This document shows positions 54,720 to 63,933 of a DNA stretch of 64,000 nt, one piece after another. Under the pieces are notes generated by a model. The model was not told where the DNA came from, ran no database searches, and saw only the letters and a program-made list of their open reading frames with translations. This DNA is from Paracoccus methylarcula. Its GTDB lineage: Bacteria; Pseudomonadota; Alphaproteobacteria; Rhodobacterales; Rhodobacteraceae. A program made the position numbers and the translations under genes. How positions within the stretch are numbered: position 1 is the first letter of the stretch; each line of letters starts with the position of its first letter. The stretch lies in contig NZ_PXNQ02000006.1 of NCBI RefSeq assembly GCF_003007735.2, positions 62,001 through 126,000 of the forward strand. Direction: 5' to 3'.

Positions 54720-55577
54720 TTACTCCTCCTCCTCGGCCTTCAGGATCGCTGCAAGGGCACTGCGGTAATCCGGGTATTTCAGCGTGATCCCCAGGTCGCG
54801 CTTGATCCGCTCGTTCGAGACGCGCTTGCTGTCGGAATAGAAAGAGCGCGCCATGGGACCCAGATCGGCCTCTTCGAAATCGACAGCCGGGGGGGGCGGC
54901 ATGTCCAGCATCCGGGCGGCGCAGGCGATGATGTCCTGAGGTGGCGCCGGATCGTCGTCGCAGAGGTTATAGACCGCCCCCGGCGCGGGGGCATCGATCG
55001 AGGCCATCAGGATCCGCGCGATATCCTCGACATGGATGCGGGAAAAGACCTGCCCCGGCTTGACGATCCGCCGTGCGGTGCCATTTCGCAGTTTGGCAAA
55101 GGGGCCGCGGCCGGGGCCATAGATTCCGGCCAGCCGGAAGATATGCAGCGGCAGGTCATGTGCGGCGGCCAGCGCCTGCCATGCCTGCTCGGCCTGCACC
55201 CGGCTGCGCGCGCGCGCGGTTGAGGGGGTCAGATCGCTCGTTTCATCGACCCAACCGCCATTGCGATCCCCGTAGACCCCGGTGGTGGACAGATAGCCCA
55301 GCCAGCGCGGGCGCGCCCGGCCCAGTTCATCGGCGAAAACCGCCAGAACCGGATCGCCACCCTCCGTCGGGGCGGCGGAAACCAGGATCGCATCGGAGCG
55401 CGTGATGACGCGGCGAATATCGTCTTCCTGACCGGGCCAGAGCAGGGCGTCGGCCCCCGCGGCAGACACCCGTTCGGGGTGGTTGCGGGTGGTGCCGGTG
55501 ACGCGCCAGTCGCGCGTGATCGCCAGGGGTGTCAGGTAACCGGCGGTGTAGCCGTGACCGAATATCAGCATTTCCAT
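54720..55577 (-). CDS. NAD-dependent epimerase/dehydratase family protein (atypical SDR)
   Basis: 285 aa from the ATG at 55577. The extended-SDR-type N-terminus MLIFGHGYTAGYL is a modified GxxGxxG. LSTTGVYGDRNGGWVDET includes the active-site Thr/Tyr region, and IYGPGRGPFAKLRNG and VYNLCDDDPAPPQDI are typical of the family. Such proteins are widespread in Rhodobacteraceae; the substrate is unknown. Ends 45 bases upstream of the UbiH-like start. Confidence 0.87.
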   Translation of the reverse strand: MEMLIFGHGYTAGYLTPLAITRDWRVTGTTRNHPERVSAAGADALLWPGQEDDIRRVITRSDAILVSAAPTEGGDPVLAVFADELGRARPRWLGYLSTTGVYGDRNGGWVDETSDLTPSTARARSRVQAEQAWQALAAAHDLPLHIFRLAGIYGPGRGPFAKLRNGTARRIVKPGQVFSRIHVEDIARILMASIDAPAPGAVYNLCDDDPAPPQDIIACAARMLDMPPPPAVDFEEADLGPMARSFYSDSKRVSNERIKRDLGITLKYPDYRSALAAILKAEEEE

Positions 55578-55669
55578 GACGGCAAGGTAACGGTCCGCGC
55601 CGGGCTGCGCCAGATGCTTGCGTGTCGCGCAGGGTGCAGGCAGGGTGATGGTAAAGAAGGAAAGAAAAG

Positions 55670-57153
55670 ATGGATACGGATTCGCGTTTTCTGCCGGTCG
55701 AAACACCGCCCATGGGCCCACGCGAGCAGTTCACCGACCCCGCCGCTGCCGCCGCCCGCCTGTGCGAGCTGTATGACGAGGCGACGGGTTTCCTGCTGGA
55801 TCATTTCACCCGGCTCCTGGCGGGCGAGCAGCCGCAGGCGCGTTACCGCGCCTTCTATCCCGAGCTGCGCCTGACCGTTACCAGCCATAGCAAGATCGAT
55901 TCACGCCTGTCTTTCGGTCATGTCACCGATCCCGGCATCTATGCCGCGACGATCACCCGTCCGGACCTGTTCCGGAACTACCTGACCGAACAGATCGGGC
56001 TGTTGATCCGCAATCACGGCGTTCCCGTCACTGTCGGGGCCAGCGAGACGCCGATGCCGGTGCATTTCGCCGTCGCCACGCAGAATGATCTCAACGTGCC
56101 GCAGGAAGGCGTGCTGACATTCTCGCTGCGTGACGTGTTCGACGTGCCCGAGTTGAACACGATGAACGATGATATCGTCAACGGGGTTGCCGCATCAATG
56201 CCCGATGGCAGTCAGCATCTGGCGGCCTTCACGGCGCAGCGCATCGACTATTCGCTGGCGCGGCTGCAGCATTATACCGCCACCGCGGCCGAGCATTTCC
56301 AGAATTTCGTCCTGTTCACCAATTACCAGTCTACGTGGACGAATTCGAGGCATTCGCCCGCCGGGCGCTGGCCGATCCCCTGCTGGGCTACGAGTCCTTC
56401 GTCGCCCCCGGCAACCAGGAAATCACCGAGCCGGATGCGCCCCTGACCCCTCTGGCCAAGCTGCCGCAGATGCCGACCTATCACCTCAAGCGGGCCAATT
56501 CGCAGGGGATCACGCTGGTCAATATCGGCGTCGGCCCGTCCAACGCAAAGACGGCGACGGATCATATCGCGGTATTGCGCCCGCATGCATGGCTGATGGT
56601 CGGGCATTGTGCGGGGCTGCGCAATTCGCAGAGCCTTGGCGATTTCGTCCTTGCCCATGCCTATTTGCGCGAGGATCACGTGCTGGACGACGATCTGCCG
56701 GTCTGGGTGCCGATCCCGCCGCTGGCCGAGGTGCAGGTGGCCCTGCAGGAAGCCGTGGCCGAGGTAACGCGGCTGGATGGCTACGAGCTCAAGCGGGTCA
56801 TGCGCACCGGCACCGTCGCCACCATCGACAACCGCAACTGGGAATTGCGCGATCATTCCGGCCCGGTGCATCGCCTGTCGCTGTCACGCGCCGTCGCGCT
56901 GGACATGGAAAGCGCCACAATCGCCGCCAACGGTTTCCGTTTCAGGGTTCCATATGGCACGCTGCTCTGCGTCAGTGACAAGCCCCTGCATGGCGAGTTG
57001 AAGCTGCCCGGCATGGCCACGGATTTCTACCGCACGCAGGTCGCCAACCACCTGCTGATCGGGATCCGGGCGATGGAGAAGCTTCGCGAAATGCCCCTGG
57101 AACGCATACATTCGCGCAAATTGCGGTCATTCAGCGAAACCGCGTTCCTTTGA
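55670..57153 (+). CDS. amn: AMP nucleosidase, frame break near residue 220
   Basis: The start MDTDSRFLPVETPP leads into the N-terminal AMP nucleosidase domain (about 1-190; LFRNYLTEQIGLLIRNHGV). The frame breaks at about 56330: the read ACCAATTACCAGT-CTACG needs one T to give FTNYQFYVDEFEAFARRAL and continue to the C-terminal nucleoside-phosphorylase-like domain (NIGVGPSNAKTATDHIAVLRPHAWLMVGHCAGLRNSQ). Repaired length 494 aa, as usual. It cleaves AMP to adenine and ribose 5-phosphate. As sequenced, neither half holds the full active site. Confidence 0.92.
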
Positions 57154-57301
57154 CCTAACGTCAACTTGACTAATTTACGCTGGTTTACCCATGTTTCGCG
57201 AAAAAGGCTTGATCTGTCGGTCAAAACCGTGTGTAGCAAGCCTTATGCCGAAAAAGGCGCAATTTGTTAGCGCGCGAAACAGGGCGAGAGGAGACAGATA
57301 C

Positions 57302-57601
57302 ATGGCAACGCCTTCCGCAAAACCTATGACGAAAACACAACTCGTGGCGGTTCTGGCCGAAGAGCTGGGCTCGGACAAGAAATCCGCTGCCGCGGCTCTG
57401 GACGCGATCTCTGCGGTCGTGACCCGTGAAGTCGCCAATGGCGGCGCCGTCACCCTGCCGGGCATCGGCAAGATCGCTTGCCGTGCACGTCCCGAGCGTC
57501 AGGTCCGCAACCCGCAGACCCAGGAAATGATGACCAAGCCGGCTGACAAGCAGGTCAAGGTAACCGTCGCCAAGGCTCTGAAGGACAGCGTCAACAGCTG
57601 A
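57302..57601 (+). CDS. HU family DNA-binding protein
   Basis: 99 aa from the ATG at 57302 with GAGAGGAGA upstream. HU fold: MTKTQLVAVLAEELGSDKKSAAAAL, GGAVTLPGIGKIACRARPERQVRNPQTQ (the DNA-gripping arm, with the usual RxxRNPxT) and the C-terminal VTVAKALKDSV. Nucleoid protein that bends DNA. A strong terminator follows. The 148-base gap upstream contains a TTTCGCGAAA palindrome; I could not fix the promoter. Confidence 0.94.
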   Translation: MATPSAKPMTKTQLVAVLAEELGSDKKSAAAALDAISAVVTREVANGGAVTLPGIGKIACRARPERQVRNPQTQEMMTKPADKQVKVTVAKALKDSVNS

Positions 57602-57623
57602 TTCCGCGGGCGAATGCGAATGC

Positions 57624-57660
57624 AAAAGGGTCGTGCCCGAAAGGGCACGGCCCTTTTCCT
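57624..57660 (+). terminator. Rho-independent terminator after the HU gene
   Basis: AAAAGGGTCGTGCCC and GGGCACGGCCCTTTT pair over 15 bases with one G-T wobble around a GAAA tetraloop, followed by T-rich sequence. About 22 bases after the stop. Confidence 0.92.
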
Positions 57661-57726
57661 TTCCGCCCTTCCGGTCGCCGCCGCCTTCTGCTAGCGGTCT
57701 CGCATCATCTGCAAGAAAGGCGGGCC

Positions 57727-58629
57727 ATGGATATTCGCGCGATCCTGATGGGGGTGAGCTTCGCGGTGATGTGGGCGTCGGCCTTTACCACAACCCGGAT
57801 GATCGTCACCGAGGCCCCTCCGCTTCTGGCGCTTTCCCTGCGTTTCGCCCTGTCCGGTGTCATCGGGATCGCCATCGGACTGGCCATGGGGCAGACATGG
57901 CGCAATCTCAGCCGGTTCCAGTGGCGCGCGGTCATCGTGCTGGGCCTGTGCCAGAACGCGCTTTACCTGGGGCTCAACTGGGTCGCGATGCAATGGATCG
58001 AGGCGGGGCTTGCCTCGATCATCGCGGCGACCATGCCGCTGATGGTTGCGGCGATGGGCTGGATCTTCATGGGCGAGAGACTGCGCCCGCTCGGTTACGG
58101 CGGGCTGTGCCTTGGCCTGGTCGGCGTGGCGATCATCATGGGCGTGCGCCTGCAGGGCGGCAGCGATCCGATCGGCGTCGCGATGGGCTTCGTCGCGGCG
58201 CTCGCACTGGCCATCGCCACCCTCTCGGTCCGCGGCGCCAGTTCGGGCGGCAACGTGATGATGATCGTCGGATTGCAGATGCTGGTCGGCGCCGTCACGC
58301 TGGCCGCCGTCGCGCCGTTTTTCGAGACATGGGACGCGGCGGTGAGCGGACGGCTGGCCTGGGCCTTCATCTATACCGTCCTGGTGCCGGGACTGGCTGC
58401 GACATGGATCTGGTTCCTGCTGGTGCAGCGCATCGGCGCGGTCCGGGCCGCGACCTTCCATTTCCTGTCGCCCTTCTTCGGCGTCGCCATAGGCGCGCTG
58501 GTGCTGGGCGAGAAACTGGGGGCGAGCGATGTGCTCGGGGTCGGCATCATCATGACCGGTATCCTGGCGGTGCAGCTTTCCAAGGCACCCACGGCGGCAC
58601 CCCCGGTCAGGCGCCCGCCGCCCGCATGA
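57727..58629 (+). CDS. DMT superfamily transporter (EamA family)
   Basis: 300 aa, ten predicted TM segments in two EamA repeats (first half from ILMGVSFAVMWASAFTTTRMIV; second from VAMGFVAALALAIATLSVRG, with LVPGLAATWIWFLLVQRIGA near the end). Metabolite or drug exporter of unknown cargo. The start ATG at 57727 has AAGAAAGGCGGG upstream. Convergent with the TRAP permease gene, 10 bases apart. Confidence 0.9.
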   Translation: MDIRAILMGVSFAVMWASAFTTTRMIVTEAPPLLALSLRFALSGVIGIAIGLAMGQTWRNLSRFQWRAVIVLGLCQNALYLGLNWVAMQWIEAGLASIIAATMPLMVAAMGWIFMGERLRPLGYGGLCLGLVGVAIIMGVRLQGGSDPIGVAMGFVAALALAIATLSVRGASSGGNVMMIVGLQMLVGAVTLAAVAPFFETWDAAVSGRLAWAFIYTVLVPGLAATWIWFLLVQRIGAVRAATFHFLSPFFGVAIGALVLGEKLGASDVLGVGIIMTGILAVQLSKAPTAAPPVRRPPPA

Positions 58630-58639
58630 CTCGGCTCGG

Positions 58640-59997
58640 CTAACCCCGGATCAGCGCCGGCAGCCAGAGCGTCATCGCCGGGAAGGCCAGGATCAGCAGC
58701 ACCCGCAGGATCTCGGCGGCGAAGAACGGCATCACGCCCCTGAAGGTGTCGGCCATCGGCACATCCTTGGCCAGCGCCGAGATGACAAAGACATTCATGC
58801 CCACCGGCGGTGTGATAAGTCCCAGTTCGACCACGATCAGGCTATGATGCCGAACCATATTTTCAGATCCTCGGTGGACATGCCGAAAGCTGCACCGTCG
58901 GCGGCCTGGTAGATGCCGCCATTCAACTCGGACAGGACCGGCCAGAAGAAAGGGATGACCAGCAGGATCATCGACAGGCTGTCCATCAGGCAGCCCAGGG
59001 CGATCAACCCGATCAGCAGCAGGATCATCACCGTCATCGGCGCATGTCCGGATTCGATGATCCATGTCGCCATGGCCTGCGGCAGTCCGGCACGGCTCAT
59101 GAAGATCTTCATCATCTCCGCGCCCAGCAGGATCAGGTAGATCATGCCGGTCGTGCCCGCCGTTTCCTTCAGCGATTCAACCAGTTCCCCGATGCGGACC
59201 TGGCGGGTCACGGCACCGTAGAGCCAGACCATGACAACCCCGATCGCGGCGGCGGGCGTCGGCGTGTACAGCCCCGCATAGATCCCGCCCAGCACGATCC
59301 CGAAGATCAGCAGGACCGGGATGACCCCGATGGTTGCCTCGCGGAACTCGCCCGGATCCACTCCGCCATGCGCCGGGCCGGCCTTGGGATTGATCGCGAC
59401 ATAGATCGCGATGGTCAGCAGGAACAGGATCACCGCGAGGATGCCGGGGAGCAGGGCGGCGGCGAACATGTCGACGATGCTGGCCTCGACGATGACCGCA
59501 TAGACGATCAGCACCACCGAGGGCGGGATCAGGATTCCCAGCACTCCTCCGGCCGCCAGCGAGCCGGTGGCGAGCGCACCCGAATAGTTGTAGCGCGACA
59601 GTTCCGGCAGGGCGACGCGCCCCATGGTCACCGCCGTCGCCAGCGAAGAGCCGCAGACCGCGCCGAACCCCGCGCAGCTTGCGATCGAGGCCATGGCGGT
59701 TCCGCCCGGCATCCAGCCAAGCCAGGCATTGGCGGCGCGGAACAGCGCCCGCGACAGACCGGCGCGCGAGGCAAGCGCGCCCATCAGGACGAACATCGGC
59801 ACAACCGAGAGATCGTAGATCGAGAACTGCCCATAGGCGAGCGTCTTGAGCTGGCTCAGCATCAATGCCGGGCCGTCCATCATGGTCACGCCGATCCCGC
59901 CCACGAGGATCATCGCGTAGGCGATGGGAATGCGGATCGCGATCAGGGCGACAAGGACGATCAGCGCGATGACGCCAAGGGTGATCGGGTCGGTCAT
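58640..59997 (-). CDS. TRAP transporter large permease (DctM family), frame break
   Basis: Start MTDPITLGVIALIVLV; many TM segments, with FGAVCGSSLATAVTMGRVALPE and GGVLGILIPPSVVLIVYAV typical of DctM. The frame stops at 58837 after DLKIWFGIIA. One added base at about 58840 (GCC to GCCC) gives IALIVVELGLITPPVGMNVFVI and the normal C-terminal half to 58640. Repaired length 452 aa. Transports a carboxylate together with DctQ and the binding protein encoded upstream. Confidence 0.9.
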
Positions 59998-60000
59998 GCT

Positions 60001-60513
60001 TCAGGTCCCGGCGAATATGCGCGTGTTTTCAAGGAAGGTGACGATGGCAGCGAAGGCCAGCAGGACAAGGGAGATCAGGATCGGCACGAAGCCCCACCAG
60101 AGCGGGATCTGCAGGATGGCACTGGTGTAGTTATAGGCTTTCTGATCGAGCATGCCGAAATACATCCGCCATGTGAGCAGACCGGCAAAGAATGTCGCGA
60201 TCAGTGCGGCCAGGCAGGTGAGGGCGGCGATGGTGCGGGGACTCGCCCCCGAAGTGAAGATATCTGCGGTCACATTGGCGCCGGTGATCTGGGTATAGGG
60301 CAGGAAGCTGAAGGCGGCCACGGCGACCCCGATCTCGGTCAGTTCGAAATCGCCGGGAAAAGGTTTCCAGGCGACGCCGCCGACGACCGAGACGAAATTG
60401 ATCAGCACCACTGCAAGCAGCACCACGCCGCCCGCAAGCGCCCACAAGGTCGCAGCAGCGGCGACCGCACCGGGAAATCCGCTGCGGCCGAGTTTCAGGT
60501 CCAGCGCCATCAC
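60001..60513 (-). CDS. TRAP transporter small permease (DctQ family)
   Basis: 170 aa, four TM segments in the usual DctQ spacing (LWALAGGVVLLAVVLINFVSVV, then the cytoplasmic loop KPFPGDFELTEIGVAVAAFSFLPY). Ends 3 bases before the DctM start and overlaps the binding-protein gene by 4 bases (ATGA). Confidence 0.92.
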   Translation of the reverse strand: MMALDLKLGRSGFPGAVAAAATLWALAGGVVLLAVVLINFVSVVGGVAWKPFPGDFELTEIGVAVAAFSFLPYTQITGANVTADIFTSGASPRTIAALTCLAALIATFFAGLLTWRMYFGMLDQKAYNYTSAILQIPLWWGFVPILISLVLLAFAAIVTFLENTRIFAGT

Positions 60514-61553
60514 TTCGCTCCGGCGTTCTCGGCGATCAATCCGCGCGCTTTCTCGACCAGGCCCGCGCCGTCGATCCCGCTGGCCGAGACCTCTTCGATC
60601 CAGCGATCGACGACCGGGGCCATGGCCTGCCGGAAAGATTCGGTCTCTTCCTCGGAGAGCGCGATATAGGTATTGCCCGAATCCACCGCGATCTTGAGAC
60701 CGTCATCATCGGCCTTGCGCCAGATTTCGCCGACCTTCGCCCACCAGTCGCGGTTCGAGGCATCCCGGAATGCCTGCTTGATATCGTCGGGCAGGCTGTC
60801 CCAACGGGCCTGGTTCATGGCCAACTGGAAGGTGGTGTTACCAAAGCGTTCCTGGTTGTTGAGTTCGATCTGGTATTCCGTCTGGTCCTGGATTTTCAGC
60901 GGTGGAATGATCTCCCACGGGATCAGCGCGCCATCCACCACGCCTTTCTGCAAGGCGGTCGGCAGTTCGGGAACCGGCATCGCGGTCGGCGCCGCGCCAA
61001 GGGATTCGATGACCCATGCCCCGGTGCGCGTGGGAATGCGCAGCTTGGTTCCGGCGGTGTCGGCGGGACTGCGCACCTCCTTGTCGCGCATATGCAGCGC
61101 CTGTCCCGCATGGACATGCAGGAACATTACCTCGACGCCCTTGTAATCCTCTTTCAGGTCGCTTTCGAACATGTCGTGCATGGCGAGGTTCGTTGCGACC
61201 AGGTCATTCTTGTAGACGGTGGGCAGCTCGAACACTTCCGTGCGCGGGAACAGGCCCGGCGTGTAGCCGTTCACGGTCCAGATCAGGTCGACCACGCCGT
61301 CGCGCACCTGCTGGATCAGTTCGGGCGGGCGTCCGCCAAGCGTCATGGAAGGAAAGATCTCGATCTTGACCCGCCCGCCGGAATTTTCCTCCACGGCCTT
61401 CGCCCAGGGTTCGAGCATGTTGACCTGTGCCGAGGCATTGGCGCTCAGCGGCTGGTGCAGCTTGAAGGTGAATTCCTGTGCCAGCGCCCGTCCGGCCCCG
61501 GTCATCACGGCGGCACCGGCAGCCAGCCCGCCAAGTACGGTTCTGCGTTTCAT
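60510..61553 (-). CDS. TRAP transporter substrate-binding protein (DctP family)
   Basis: 347 aa from the ATG at 61553 (GGGAGGAAAG upstream). N-terminus MKRRTVLGGLAAGAAVMTGAGRALA resembles a Tat or Sec signal peptide. DctP pattern: FKLHQPLSANASAQVNMLEPWAKAVEENSGGRVKIEIFPSM, GVVDLIWTVNGYTPGLFPRTEV, KLRIPTRTGAWVIESLGAAPTAMPVPELPTALQKGVVDGAL. The conserved carboxylate-binding Arg lies in RIPTRT. Imports an organic acid, perhaps a substrate or product of the nearby P450 (inference). Its promoter is at 61609-61670. Confidence 0.93.
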   Translation of the reverse strand: MKRRTVLGGLAAGAAVMTGAGRALAQEFTFKLHQPLSANASAQVNMLEPWAKAVEENSGGRVKIEIFPSMTLGGRPPELIQQVRDGVVDLIWTVNGYTPGLFPRTEVFELPTVYKNDLVATNLAMHDMFESDLKEDYKGVEVMFLHVHAGQALHMRDKEVRSPADTAGTKLRIPTRTGAWVIESLGAAPTAMPVPELPTALQKGVVDGALIPWEIIPPLKIQDQTEYQIELNNQERFGNTTFQLAMNQARWDSLPDDIKQAFRDASNRDWWAKVGEIWRKADDDGLKIAVDSGNTYIALSEEETESFRQAMAPVVDRWIEEVSASGIDGAGLVEKARGLIAENAGAK

Positions 61554-61608
61554 CTTTCCTCCCTTTCGTTGCGATCCAGACCCGTCGAGGGAGAATGGAT
61601 CACCTTGG

Positions 61609-61665
61609 ACTATAGCCATCCCTCGCCGATAAAGACAATTTGCCGGAGTGAATGACCTGCATCAA
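61609..61665 (-). promoter_or_regulatory. TRAP operon promoter with upstream TTGAT motif
   Basis: On the minus strand, -35 TTGTCT (61638-61633) and -10 TATAGT (61614-61609) are separated by 18 bases. An upstream TTGATGCAGGTCATTCA (61665-61649) starts 27 bases before the -35. The same -35, spacer length, -10 and distance to TTGAT occur at the P450 promoter (62639-62695). Confidence 0.65.
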
Positions 61666-61669
61666 AAAA

Positions 61670-62602
61670 TTAGATAAGGCAGCCGGGTTCTGGTTCGCGT
61701 TTCAAGCTCTGGCGTATGGTATCGACGACCAGGTCGCGGAACCAGCCATACATCGGGGAATGATGGGTTCGTGCGGTCCAGACCATATGGATCTCGAACT
61801 CCCCGGGATAGGGACAGGGCCGTAATGCAAGCCGCTTTGCCAAGGGCTGGGCCAGCCGCACCGGGAGCGTCGAGATCAGGTCGGTTCCCGGCAGCAATTC
61901 GTCCAGCCCGGCGGGACTGGGGATCTGGATCACCTCGTTGAGTTTCCGGCCGTCATTCTCGAGATCGACGAGAAAGCGCGACCGCCAGTCGCCGCCATAG
62001 TTGACGGTCAGGTGATTGGCTGCGGTATAGGCGTCTTTCGTCAACTCGCCCGAAGCCAGCGGGTTCGAAGGGTCCATGATGCAGCAATACCGCTCGGCCA
62101 GGATCGTCCGGCAATAGAAGCCGTCCTCATCCGGCCTGATCGGCCCGATCAGTACATCCGCGATCCCGCGTTTCAGCAGGTCCGGCCCTTGATTGGTCGA
62201 ATTGACCTGCCCAAGGCGTAGTCCCGGCGCCTGTTTGCGCAGCGCGCGGATCACCTGCGGAAGGATGACCAGCCGTTCATAGTGATTGCAGGCGATGGAC
62301 AGGGTCTGGTCCGCTTCGGCAGGCTCGAACGTGGCGGAAGAGATCATCGCCTCGAACATGTCCAGCATGTCCGATGCCTGCTGCGCGATCTGCTCGCATC
62401 GCTCGGTCGGGACGACCTTGCCCCCGAGGCGAAAGAACAACGGGTCGTTGAATATCCGGCGCAGCTTGTCGATCGTGTAGCTGACCGCCGACTGGTTGAC
62501 GCCCAATGTCGTGGCCGCCGCCGTAAAAGACCGCAACTCGAAGACCAGCCGCAGCGTCCGCAGCGCGGCGAAATCGACGCCCAGGGGCAGTGTATTCTTC
62601 AT
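61670..62602 (-). CDS. LysR family transcriptional regulator
   Basis: 310 aa. HTH at residues 10-65 (LRTLRLVFELRSFTAAATTLGVNQSAVSYTIDKLRRIFNDPLFFRL), then a NodD-like LysR substrate domain. Divergent from the P450 gene and upstream of the TRAP operon on the same strand. Both target promoters carry the same upstream motif, so it probably controls P450, ferredoxin and TRAP together (inference). Confidence 0.92.
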   Translation of the reverse strand: MKNTLPLGVDFAALRTLRLVFELRSFTAAATTLGVNQSAVSYTIDKLRRIFNDPLFFRLGGKVVPTERCEQIAQQASDMLDMFEAMISSATFEPAEADQTLSIACNHYERLVILPQVIRALRKQAPGLRLGQVNSTNQGPDLLKRGIADVLIGPIRPDEDGFYCRTILAERYCCIMDPSNPLASGELTKDAYTAANHLTVNYGGDWRSRFLVDLENDGRKLNEVIQIPSPAGLDELLPGTDLISTLPVRLAQPLAKRLALRPCPYPGEFEIHMVWTARTHHSPMYGWFRDLVVDTIRQSLKREPEPGCLI

Positions 62603-62638
62603 GCAAAGGTTTCCTCCCGGAACTCATGATACAGATTT

Positions 62639-62695
62639 TTGATTGTGCCAATCAATTCCATCCAATTGTCTGATGATCTTTCGCCCCCGTATAGT
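62639..62695 (+). promoter_or_regulatory. P450 promoter with palindromic LysR-type operator
   Basis: The palindrome TTGATTG-TGC-CAATCAA (62639-62655) is perfect over 7-base arms. Ten bases downstream lie -35 TTGTCT (62666-62671), an 18-base spacer and -10 TATAGT (62690-62695). The -10 ends 51 bases before the P450 start. The palindrome is 36 bases upstream of the divergent lysR start. Confidence 0.75.
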
Positions 62696-62746
62696 TGGCC
62701 AACGCGGGCAGGTCCCGCGATGGAGGAGAAGGGGAGGGATGCAACG

Positions 62747-63922
62747 ATGTCTTTGGCGCCGGTAAATGACAGCGTGACAGTTCATCGGCTGATCGATGAT
62801 CCGTATCCGGTCTATGCGCAGATGCGGACGCATACGCCGGTGGTTCAGGTGCCTTCCGTCAAGCGCACGATGCTGACCAAGGCCGAGGATTGCCGGATGG
62901 TCAAGGACAACCCGGCGCTGTTCAGCTCGAACGATCCCACGACGCCGATGGAAAAGGCGTTCGAGGCCCATACGCTGATGCGCAAGGACGGCGAAGAGCA
63001 TCTGCGCGAACGCAACGCGATGATGCCGACATTCTCGCCCCGGAATCTCAAGACGATCTGGGGGCCGATGTATGAACGCTATGCCGCCGAGTATCTCGAC
63101 CGCCTGCCCAGGGGCGAGGTCGTCGATCTCTTCCCGACGCTTGCCGGCCCGCTGGCCGCCCGGATCCTGGCCGAATGCATGGGCATCCCCGATGCGAGCG
63201 ACGAACAGATGCAGTTCTGGAGCCAGGCGCTGATCGACGGGGCGGGCAATTTCGGCTGGTTCGACGAGCCTTTCGAACGGGTCGCCCGCGCCAACAAAGA
63301 GATGAACCGCGTCATCGAGGCAAACGCAGAGCGGGTGAAGGCCGCTCCGGATCAGTCCGCATTGTCCGTGATGCTGAACGCCGAGGACCCGATCCCCTGG
63401 AGCCAGATCGTCGCCAATATCAAGATCGCCATCGGCGGAGGTATCAACGAGCCCCGCGACGCCTTGCTGACGATCATTTACGGGCTTCTGAGCAATCCCG
63501 GCCAACTCGAAGAGATCAGGGCATCGGGCAACTGGTCGGCGGCCTTCGAGGAGGGCGTGCGTTGGGTCGCGCCGATACAGGCCAGCTCGCGGCTGGTGCT
63601 TGAGGATACGGAAATCCGCGGCTGCGATATTCCCAAGGGAACGGTGGTGATGACCATCCAGGCATCGGCCAATCATGACGAGGATGTGTACGAGAACGGC
63701 CATCTCTATGACGCCCTGCGCAAATCGCAGCCGCATCAAAGCTTTGGCAGCGGGCCGCATCATTGCATGGGAACGCATATGGCGCGCATGACGGTCGGCA
63801 GGCTGCTGTTGCCGATCCTGTTCGAGCGTTTCCCGAACATGCGGCTTGAAAATCCCGAGGACGTGGTCTGGAGGGGCTTCGGCTTTCGCGGCCCGATCAA
63901 CATGCCCGTCCGCCTGAATTGA
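62747..63922 (+). CDS. Cytochrome P450 (bacterial class I)
   Basis: 391 aa from the ATG at 62747 with GGGGAGGGA upstream; an in-frame ATG at 62720 is possible. Heme-binding loop FGSGPHHCMGTHMA with axial Cys340, and the ExxR segment in the usual place. The I-helix oxygen-activation segment at residues 230-238 reads GGGINEPRD: Glu is kept but the following Thr is Pro. Soluble, no TM helix. Monooxygenase of unknown substrate, followed 11 bases later by its likely ferredoxin. Confidence 0.92.
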   Translation: MSLAPVNDSVTVHRLIDDPYPVYAQMRTHTPVVQVPSVKRTMLTKAEDCRMVKDNPALFSSNDPTTPMEKAFEAHTLMRKDGEEHLRERNAMMPTFSPRNLKTIWGPMYERYAAEYLDRLPRGEVVDLFPTLAGPLAARILAECMGIPDASDEQMQFWSQALIDGAGNFGWFDEPFERVARANKEMNRVIEANAERVKAAPDQSALSVMLNAEDPIPWSQIVANIKIAIGGGINEPRDALLTIIYGLLSNPGQLEEIRASGNWSAAFEEGVRWVAPIQASSRLVLEDTEIRGCDIPKGTVVMTIQASANHDEDVYENGHLYDALRKSQPHQSFGSGPHHCMGTHMARMTVGRLLLPILFERFPNMRLENPEDVVWRGFGFRGPINMPVRLN

Positions 63923-63933
63923 GGAGCGGAACG

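Noticed and set aside
57150..57200. HU promoter from TTGACC or TTGACT
   Set aside because: No acceptable -10 at normal spacing for either; left unassigned.
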